From Cephalotrichum gorgonifer (lineage: Eukaryota > Ascomycota > Sordariomycetes > Microascales > Microascaceae): a stretch of DNA of 64,000 nucleotides. Made by a program: the position numbers and the translations under genes. Below, one piece after another: positions 56,694 to 64,000 of the stretch. Where the stretch lies: assembly GCA_900312665.1 (NCBI GenBank), contig ONZQ02000006.1:186001-250000 (forward strand), read 5' to 3'. A model generated the notes under the pieces. That model was not told where the DNA came from. It worked only from the letters and a program-made list of their open reading frames with translations, and made no database searches. Positions within the stretch are counted from its first letter, which is position 1; every line of letters begins with the position of its first letter.

Positions 56694-58988
56694 ATGCCAG
56701 CGAAATCCGACTTTAGTATCCGCAAACTTATACCCCAGAGGCAAAGGGGCGACCACGACACAAATACAAGCACACACGAGCACCACCGGCACTGGCTCCA
56801 TCCGAATCTCAAGCACACCACCGCCCGACGGGGGTCCGCCGAGCTTCCCATGAAAGACGGGACGGCGGCACCGGGGGACCGCTACCACATATCAGCCCCG
56901 ATCCTACCGGAGAGCAGCATGATGTCGCATAGCATGCCGAGCTCCTCGTTCGAGCGAATGTCTGGGGAGTCCGTGTGGTCGTCAGTGGGCAGCCGTGCGT
57001 GCTCGCCGGCGCCGGGCCTGGGCAGGCCTATCACTCCCCGGAGGCCATGGTCACCGGCGGAGGCGTCGAGGCCCAGTACACCTATTTACAGCGGTGTCTT
57101 CCCACCGCATGAACCGAAGGCAGGCGAGGAGGCTGACGTCACAGCTGCGGAAACGGGGCCCAGGCCCGATACAGGCGCCGTCAGGCCGAGGCGCCCTTCG
57201 TCGCCGCTTCCCCCACCGTCCATATCCACAGATACAAAGAAGGATAGCTATATCGTGCCCGTGACGGTCCTGACATCGGGCTGGATCGACGAGGAGGCAC
57301 CTAGCGCGCCCGTCTGGAAACTCGCCGCGGAGAAGAAGAAGAAGGCCGCGAGAACGAGGAGGAGCAACAAGGACGACGGGCTGGAGCCGAGGAGGGAGAA
57401 GCACCCGCGGTGGACTTTTACCGAGAACGTCACGGAGTTGTTCACTGGGCAGCTGTTCAAGCGGATGGAGGCTGAGGAGACCATCACGCCCGAGCAGGTC
57501 GACGAGTTCAGGAGGAGGCGGGAGTCTGCGGAGGGGGAGAAGGAAGAGACTCTGGGGGAGAGCGAGGCGGAGAGATTATTGGAGGAGGAGAGGAAGGAGA
57601 GGGAGGAGGAAGAGAGGTGGCTGGAGGGGCTGAGGGCCGCGGAGTGGCCACGGAGGGAGAATGACGGCGACGAGACGCCACAGGAGCCCTTCTACCTCGA
57701 CCACTTGTCGTCCGCCATCGAAGCGATGCTCGCCTCGACGGCCGCCACTTCTACGCCTGGCGTTCCCGCGGAGGAGAGCGGCTTCGGCGGGGCTATCCAG
57801 CGGGACTTCTCGGTGAGCAGGAAGCCAATGCGCAAGGCGTCGCTGCGCAAGAGGCCGCTCCGCCTTCCCCCCTCGACGCCGCTGCCGGCCATCCCCTCTA
57901 TCCCCGTCCCTCCCAGGAACCCCGCGCGCCAGGGATGCCGGGCGCCGATGCCTACGATCCCCGAGGTCCGCGTCACGCCGGCAGGAAACCCGCATCCAAC
58001 CCTGAGCCCGATATCGCTGAAGGCGACGGAGGACGAGGACTTTGTGTTCCTGCAGTCGACGCCATGCACGCTCACGATGCCGAGCTTCAGGCACGGCCCG
58101 GTGCGGATCGCCAAGTCGGACCTCGGCCCCGTCATCGACGTGGACGACACGCTGGACTGGACGGCGTTTCAGATGGCGATACTGGGAGCGGGGGACTTCT
58201 TCTGCGACAGCCCCGTCTTCTGCTCGGGTTCGGGGTCCGAGGAGGAGGAGGTGGTGGGGTTGGAGGCGTGGTGTGGGGATCTCGAGTTGGGAGTTGGGGC
58301 GCTGGTGGGCGAGGAGGAGGAGGGGAATGTAGCAGGGACAAAGGAAGAAGTGGTGGGAGAGGAATGGAATTTGGGTGGTGATAATGAAGAGGAGGGAGGT
58401 GAGTGCGAATATGGAGATGAGTATGAAGATGGAGAGGAGTGTGAATATGGAGACGAATATGAAGACGAGGAGGAGGCAGTCGGACCGTCGCCCTCCACGG
58501 AGGAGTTCCCGCCCCCCTCGTGCTCGTCATCGTGCTACTCTGGAGACGATGACCTGCCCATACCCCTCGAGTCCGAGTTCCCCCCAAGCTTATGGAGTGG
58601 GACCGACGGGCGCGGCAGCGGCGGCGACCTAAAGAGGAGCCTGGGGCGCGGGATACGGCGGTGGGCGATGGGTCTGCCGCCGAGGAGGGACAGCCGCTCT
58701 AGCGCGGGCAGCAGCCTACCGAAGAGTCCGATGCTCACAATCGACTTCGGGGCTGTCAGGGGCGTAGGGAACGGGAGGGTGGTCACGGGAAGGGTGGCCG
58801 GCGGCGGAAAGGGGGGGACGCCGGAGGAGGGGGCGAGGGAGATGGTGGAGATCAGGAGGGGGGGCAGCGGGATCGGGGACGCGTGGTCAAGAGGCGAGGA
58901 CGTGGTGCCCATGGGGTGTAACCTCGGGAACGACCTCGGGGACTTCCTGAGGTGGGAGGCGGACAACGTGTACGCCGTGGAGGTGTGA
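56694..58988 (+). CDS. Large disordered fungal protein of unknown function
   Basis: I do not recognise a domain. Single exon of 764 residues, strongly G/C-ending in codon use, with a clear ATG (CACGATGCC). Residues 1-130 are Ser/Pro/His-rich. A conserved-looking core follows: YIVPVTVLTSGWIDEEAPSA, then PRWTFTENVTELFTGQLFKR and a long charged coiled coil (EEERKEREEEERWLEGLR). Next are EPFYLDHLSSAIEAMLASTA and a Pro-rich stretch. The acidic part (about 545-600) includes a duplicated 12-residue unit of the type ECEYGDEYEDGE, before a Gly-rich C-terminus with LGRGIRRWAMGLPPRRD. No signal peptide or membrane helix is seen. It is probably a cytoplasmic or nuclear scaffold-like protein, by composition only. 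Confidence 0.75.
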   Translation: MPAKSDFSIRKLIPQRQRGDHDTNTSTHEHHRHWLHPNLKHTTARRGSAELPMKDGTAAPGDRYHISAPILPESSMMSHSMPSSSFERMSGESVWSSVGSRACSPAPGLGRPITPRRPWSPAEASRPSTPIYSGVFPPHEPKAGEEADVTAAETGPRPDTGAVRPRRPSSPLPPPSISTDTKKDSYIVPVTVLTSGWIDEEAPSAPVWKLAAEKKKKAARTRRSNKDDGLEPRREKHPRWTFTENVTELFTGQLFKRMEAEETITPEQVDEFRRRRESAEGEKEETLGESEAERLLEEERKEREEEERWLEGLRAAEWPRRENDGDETPQEPFYLDHLSSAIEAMLASTAATSTPGVPAEESGFGGAIQRDFSVSRKPMRKASLRKRPLRLPPSTPLPAIPSIPVPPRNPARQGCRAPMPTIPEVRVTPAGNPHPTLSPISLKATEDEDFVFLQSTPCTLTMPSFRHGPVRIAKSDLGPVIDVDDTLDWTAFQMAILGAGDFFCDSPVFCSGSGSEEEEVVGLEAWCGDLELGVGALVGEEEEGNVAGTKEEVVGEEWNLGGDNEEEGGECEYGDEYEDGEECEYGDEYEDEEEAVGPSPSTEEFPPPSCSSSCYSGDDDLPIPLESEFPPSLWSGTDGRGSGGDLKRSLGRGIRRWAMGLPPRRDSRSSAGSSLPKSPMLTIDFGAVRGVGNGRVVTGRVAGGGKGGTPEEGAREMVEIRRGGSGIGDAWSRGEDVVPMGCNLGNDLGDFLRWEADNVYAVEV
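58401..58472 (+). repeat. 36-nt in-frame tandem duplication
   Basis: Two 36-nt copies (58401-58436 and 58437-58472) encode the repeated acidic Tyr-containing unit in the protein at 56694. Confidence 0.75.
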
Positions 58989-59300
58989 GTTCACTTCGCA
59001 CATACTCTTTGATGCGAGAACACCGGGTAAGGAGACTCTTGGGGAGGTCAGGATGTGCGTGCGCATGTGTTGTTTTCTTTGGGCTTGTTTATACCTCTGT
59101 TTTCACTCTCGTCTCACCGGCTTTCCTTTATCTTGTTAGCATGGCGTTTGGAGATGGGTTTTGTTTTCCAGGTATATCAGGGTAATAATATAGAACCGTT
59201 TCGAGAGGGAACTCATTGTTAGAGAGATGTGTGAAAGTTATGAGGTCCCCGAATAGGGACGACCATGCGCTCAGCAGTACTCATGCCGCGTACTTTGGGT

Positions 59301-59347
<47 letters not shown>

Positions 59348-59367
59348 NNNNNNNNNNNNNNNNNNNN
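59348..59367. other. Assembly gap (20 N)
   Basis: Twenty N bases inside a TC microsatellite. The sequence right of the gap (59368-59452) repeats that left of it (59218-59310) with many small indels and substitutions. Confidence 0.98.
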
Positions 59368-59450
59368 GTTAGTAGAGATGTGTGTAAGTAGTAGAGGTAC
59401 CCGACTAGGACGACCACTGCGCTCAGCAGTACTCATGCGCGTACGTTGGT

Positions 59451-59491
<41 letters not shown>

Positions 59492-59706
59492 GCGCTCAGG
59501 TTGAAGGTTGGATTATACAGCAAAGATTGCTCCACATGGCGTGTGTAAGTCGCTCCAAAACTAATTTTGTTGGTAGCGAACGGTGGTGGTCGGCGGTGGG
59601 GCTGAAAGTATTTGCTTTTTGAAATCAAGGCGAGAGACACAGTGTGGATGGGATTGCGGGGCGACATCGGGCTATCCCCCAGAAGTGGAAAGCACGACTG
59701 CCTACC

Positions 59707-59770
59707 CAGTCTCACTCACAACATACACTCACACACACACACACACTCACACACACACACTCACACACAC
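59707..59770. repeat. CA-rich microsatellite
   Basis: Interrupted CA/AC dinucleotide tract with TCACAC interruptions. Confidence 0.85.
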
Positions 59771-60049
59771 CGAGTCCTGTTCGCTCACCTTGGACCTCAC
59801 CCAATATACCCGTATTGAATTTGAGTGGCGGCATTATTAGACTATATCCGCCCTCGAAGTAGCACGAGGCGCTACTGCGGAAAACACAAGTCAGCTCGGC
59901 AGGTGCGAGACGGAAACACCACCGCAAAAACAAATCTCATCTCATCTCATCTCGCCGGGACTCACACGCGCTGTCCGCAACTCTCACGTCTCTCACAATC
60001 CACGACAAGTAGGGAACATCACGAAAAACAAAAAAGATTCGGCGCCAGG

Positions 60050-60280
60050 ATGCTCCGCCGACAGCCCACGACGCTCTCCATCACGGCAGAGGACATCGCC
60101 GCGTACGAGGACAACAAGGCCAGGGAGGCGGAGCGGAGGAAGGCGCAGGAGCGGGAGGCCGACGCCGAGATGGCCGACCTCGGGGGGCAGGGGCAGGGAC
60201 GGGGACAGGGACAGGCTAAGACTCGTGAGGAGAGGATCGGGGTCCCGAGTCGGGGCAGGGGCAGGGGGCGAGGGCGGTGA
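60050..60280 (+). CDS. cdc26: Cdc26, anaphase-promoting complex subunit
   Basis: Small APC/C subunit that stabilises the TPR protein Cdc16/Apc6 and so the ubiquitin ligase that drives mitotic exit. Single exon, 76 residues. The N-terminal MLRRQPTTLSITAEDIAAYE is the signature of the family: the MLRRxPT segment inserts into the Apc6 groove. It is followed by a charged helix (DNKAREAERRKAQEREADAE). The tail is low-complexity, Gly/Gln/Arg (GQGQGRGQGQ, RGRGRGRGR), which is common and unconserved. The start is fixed by the conserved MLRR. The stop TGA is at 60278-60280. Confidence 0.9.
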   Translation: MLRRQPTTLSITAEDIAAYEDNKAREAERRKAQEREADAEMADLGGQGQGRGQGQAKTREERIGVPSRGRGRGRGR

Positions 60281-62672
60281 GAGAGACAGACGGATGAGGA
60301 GGGGGGCGTGAGGCGTTGGAGTATCGGGAGGTTGGCAAATCTTGGACCGGATACCCCCTTGTTTGGATTTTTTTGTTTGTAGTGGATCTGGGTGTTGAAT
60401 ACTGAGCATATGCTGGGATGGCGCCGCTGTTGCAACGTCGTCATGTCCATGTTTTCATACGAGGACGAAAACAAAGCTGAGATATGACCTGGGGGAGACA
60501 GACCCCCGTCGCCTCTTCTCTTGAGTATGTGAGGCTGGGGCCGTTTGAAGAGCTTCTGTAGGCGTGCAAAATACAAGCCGAGATGTTCTTGAACTGGGGT
60601 CGGTCGTCTGGCACGGGACAGATATAAACACCGTGGAAGTCGGACGAGGGGGAAAGTTGCCGAGAGGCGCGGGTGTGGACTTGTGCGGAGCATAGAGAGA
60701 AAGCAATTATCGCCGTCTCTCTCGTCCTGACTTTTGGAGGGAGAGAAGAAGATCACACCCTGCCCTGATCTGCTGGTGCTCTTCCCGCGCGCCACAGCGC
60801 TACATAGCTCTCGATCCCGACCCTCAACATGCTATATGGTGTTCTGACACCGAGTAAGTACAGGCCGCTGAATCCATAGCCTTAGCTCAGATTTAACTGA
60901 CGTGGGGCGGACGGCGGAGGCTATCTGACCCGAGGAGTTTTGTCCATGTCGTCGTCGAGGTTACATCGCGTACGGGAAATGTTGTGTTTGGGATCGTCCT
61001 GTGAACAAAAATAGTGAGGCTAGTCCTGTTTATCTTTGTCCTCCTTGCTATTTATAGACGACAATACGGGCCAGGAAGTGTATTTTTGTACAAGTGGACT
61101 TCCCCGCGAGCTTCCTGCAACCGAGTGACCAGCTACAGTTATTGCAAAAACCTAGAAAATACTCCTAATATAATGAGATCTCGATGTGATAAAAACTCGT
61201 CCCGTCTGTGTGGCTTATCTTCACCGAGAAGTTAGTTAGCGCCTGGCCGATCACAGTCTTGGCCCGCTCCAACGTTTCAATGTCCCAAAAAGGGTGAGTA
61301 CGAATATATATATATATTTCACCAATGTGTCCTCCGACAGCAATCATGCCTTTCCTCCTAAGCTCGTGGTGCTCACTCGTTGATGGAGGTACCGTGGTCC
61401 GGTGATATACTCATGCCTCATTGGGTCGGGTCTGGTCACATTCCCCCATGACGAAGTTTATACGGCCGGCCGGCCAAGACAAGGACAGCTTGCGGATATG
61501 ATCTCCATTGCACCTTACTCGCAGGAGCTGATAAGGGAGAACAAGTCCGAAATACGGGTCCGGGGGGCTTTCGGGATTTAAAGTGCTACGGCCGATCAAC
61601 GACCAGAGGCGGACCGCACCACTCCCTTCAAGCAGCAATCCTGCTTGTCCCTTCTCAGTTGGGTCTAGGGAGTGTGTCTGGTCATGCCCTTTTGGGACAA
61701 GTTCGACATGTGTATGAGACACCTTATAAGCACGAGTTAGTGTAAGTGTAAGCGTCACGAGTTCTTCCATCTCTGCAGTCCTGACTCGTGAAACGTCAAT
61801 CCTTCAAGGAAAACAGAAGACGTTATTAAGACATGGTGGGACAGGTGGGACAGGTGAGACAAGTGGGACAGGCGGTACAAGTGGGGGTATACGCCCACCT
61901 TACCGACATTCGGGGACCCCCAAACTACCGCGAAACAGTAGTAGCCCTGTTCCTGTGCTCGTACTGTTTAAGGGTCCGTGGTGTGATGTCATCGACATCG
62001 GAGATTCAGCTCGTGCCGCGAGGAGTAGCATGGGCTAGTCCTACGACATGTATCAGCGCCAGATCTTTGGTAGGGATATCAGGGACTAGTGCATATCCAG
62101 GACGACTTGTATTAGTCCCACCCTGTGTAGGCAATAGGCCTACTCGTCACAGCTGGGTTTAAGGCGGTTAACTGGTTGCTTTTCTTCTTCTTTATAGATG
62201 ATCCGGCCAGGCCTTCCTTGTGCAAGTGTGTGGAAGAAGGTCTGGGGATTGGGGAGGCGTTGATCCTCCCCCCCTTTCCCGCAACCACGCAATCCCTCCG
62301 AGCTCATGTCTTGGTTAGTGGGCCCGCCCGGCCGGGAACGGGGTAAGCTCAGGAGAGACGATCCAACCGTTTGGCCCGGGCTGTCGCTCCTCCAACGATC
62401 GTCGGATACAGACTTACACTGTCGTACTCATACTTGTAGCTACATTGCACTGCTCTCATGTATTGTACCCATGTCAGAAGCCTCAGTCCCTGCCGCAAAA
62501 GGCTGTCCCTACCATGGCGATAGATTACGCTGCGGGTTCCTCGGCACGAATATGTCTTTCACTTGCGGTTCTTCCAGTATAAAACCCCGTCCCTGGCGGA
62601 AAACTGGTACTTTTCGTCCCTGCTCTGGCCACACAAACAGCCTCACCTCCCAGATCACCGTTTCACGCCGAG
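60281..62672. other. Gene-poor spacer upstream of the MFS gene
   Basis: 2.4 kb with a short TA run near 61305, an imperfect 9-bp tandem repeat at about 61834-61886 and the promoter of the transporter. No gene is supportable. Confidence 0.45.
61834..61886. repeat. Imperfect 9-bp tandem repeat
   Basis: Five to six units of the form GGTGGGACA, diverging toward the right. Confidence 0.8.
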
Positions 62673-64000
62673 ATGGCTTCCTCAGAACACCAGGACCCGA
62701 ACAGGATCACAACGGCACACGCCAACCCCGGCTCGAGTGCCTCCATGTTCTGCAAAAGTCTCAACCCAGGCTATCCTACGGCTAGGAACAGCTCCATCTC
62801 GGGACCCTCTACGCTTCACGACGACGACCCCATTACGGGGGTCTCTATGCCCTCTTCCTGCTCCCACACAAGTACTCCCACTGCGCCTTATGGCAACCCC
62901 AACAGCATGGCTCCCTTGCCCTACGAGAACGCCAACACTAACGTCGTCGACGCCCCCGACGATCCTCTCCCGCCCTTCAAGGCCTCCAGGGACTTCAAGC
63001 TCGCCTTCACCTCCCTCATGATGCTCTGCCTCGCCGTCTCCCTCGACGCCACCACCCTCTCCGTGGCGCTCCCAATAATGAGCGCGGACCTTGGCGGCAC
63101 AGCCCTACAGGCCTTCTGGTCCGGCACCGGCTTCCTGCTCGCAAGTGCCGTGTTCCAGCCCGTCGTAATCTCTCTGAGCTTCACCTTTGGCCGCTGCAAC
63201 GTGGGCCTCCCCTCCCCCCTTTTTTTTATCCTCCTCTCCTCTCCCACTGATCATACCCTTTCTTTCACCGTTCTGCAAAACAGACCTTAAGACTTACACG
63301 AAATGAAAACCGCAGCTCATCTACGCGACATCCCTCCTATTCGCCGTCGGCTCCGTCGTCGCGGCCATCGCCAAGTCCTTCAACGTCGTCATCATAGGCC
63401 GAGTGATCCAGGGCGGTGGCGGCGGCGGCATCATCGCACTGACCGGCATCCTAGTGACGGACCTCATCCCCCTCTCGGAGCGCGGCAAGTACATCTCCGT
63501 CATGGCCGCCATCTGGGCCGTCGGCACCGTGACCGGCCCGCTCATCGGCGCCGGCTTCGCCCAGGACGTCTCCTGGCGCTGGATCTTCTGGATGAACCTC
63601 CCCATCATCGCCGTAGCGGACGCCATGGTCTTCTTCTTCCTCAAGCTCCAGAGGATCCCCGGCGGCGCGTGGGGGAAGCTGGCGAGGTTCGACGTCGTGG
63701 GGGGGCTCCTGTTCGTCGCGGGCTCCACGAGCTTCCTGTTTGGCGTGTCGAGCGGCGGGATCAGCTACGACTGGGACTCGTGGCAGACTCTCGTGTCCAT
63801 GATCGTCGGCGCGGGGCTCATGGCCGCCTGCGGGTTCTGGGAGGTCATGTTCGCGGAGAGGTTCGGAGTGGAGCCGCTCATCGACTGTGGGATCTTTAGC
63901 AACTGGACCATCATGTCGTCCTTCCTTCAGACCATTCTCCACGGCGCCATCCTCTGGACCATTATTTACATCTTGAGTATGTCTCTCCGTCCTTTTCCTC
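62673..64000 (+). CDS. MFS transporter, DHA2 (14-TMS) type, 5' part
   Basis: Proton-antiporter-type drug or metabolite exporter. Exons are 62673-63200 and 63316-63976, and a GTATGT donor at 63977 starts an intron that runs past the window. The N-terminal 110 residues are Ser/Pro-rich and cytoplasmic. TMS1 follows DFKLAFTSLMMLCLAVSLDA, with the DHA2-like TTLSVALPIMSADLGG (motif D1 region) and then FWSGTGFLLASAVFQPVVIS. Exon 2 carries GRVIQGGGGGGIIALTGILV, the motif-C antiporter signature GTVTGPLIGAGFA and WRWIFWMNLPI. About eight helices are encoded here. The donor of intron 1 is GTGGGC, weaker than usual, but the join (FGRCN/LIYATSLLFAVGS) fits the family. The substrate cannot be told. Confidence 0.9.

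Larger units (their letters stand above)
58989..60049. other. Spacer with microsatellites and an assembly gap
   Basis: Contains TC runs at about 59311-59347 and 59454-59486, a 20-N gap, a CA-rich tract at about 59720-59770, and the Cdc26 leader with an ATCTC run (59936-59955). Confidence 0.7.

Overview
This window is nuclear DNA of a filamentous ascomycete (Pezizomycotina). The evidence is short spliceosomal introns (mostly 55-115 nt, GTRNGT donors, CTRAC-type branch sites, YAG acceptors), moderately high GC, long gene-poor spacers with microsatellites, and many proteins typical of that group: an RCR wall-stress protein, a DUF7514 protein, a xylose reductase, CSN12, a Pxa1-type peroxisomal transporter and an FCP1-like Psr phosphatase. 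A Sordariomycete is my best guess, but the sequence does not settle the class. No rRNA, tRNA, CRISPR, virus, plasmid or intact transposon was recognised.

Layout. 1-10.8 kb is gene-dense: the 5' end of alanyl-tRNA synthetase (-), a conserved fungal protein (+), an Sfr1/Mei5-like recombination accessory protein (-), an RCR membrane protein (+, apparent frameshift), Rad1 of the 9-1-1 clamp (-), the oligosaccharyltransferase subunit Ost5 (-), the Gcn5 acetyltransferase (+) and a conserved protein of unknown function (-). 13-21 kb holds a DUF7514 protein (-), a GNAT acetyltransferase (-), ribosomal protein eL20 (-) and CSN12 (+). 23-32 kb holds a BTB protein (-), a membrane-anchored alpha/beta hydrolase of the Bem46/ABHD17 type (-), the PP1 regulator Sds22 (+) and a xylose reductase (-). 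35-46 kb holds a Pxa1-like ABC transporter (-), a Psr1-like phosphatase (+) and Sec61 beta (+). 47-64 kb holds a 1,414-residue GT28 glycosyltransferase with a ubiquitin-interacting-motif array (+), a large disordered protein (+), the APC/C subunit Cdc26 (+) and the 5' part of a DHA2-type MFS transporter (+) that runs off the right end.

These are mostly unrelated housekeeping genes, not a pathway cluster. Two are linked by theme: Rad1 and Sfr1 both serve the DNA damage response, and Ost5 and Sec61 beta both act at the ER translocon. Gene models were built by hand from splice signals and reading-frame continuity. Nearly all multi-exon models close exactly in frame.

Most interesting points: the GT28 protein joined to a VPS13/ATG2-like segment and about nine UIM-like helices; presequence-like in-frame extensions upstream of the AlaRS ATG (without AUG) and of the xylose reductase ATG; a 4-nt ATG-containing micro-exon in the eL20 gene; a 26-bp perfect palindrome upstream of the xylose reductase and paired CreA-like sites in its 606-nt first intron; and an assembly gap at 59348-59367 flanked by two diverged copies of one sequence.
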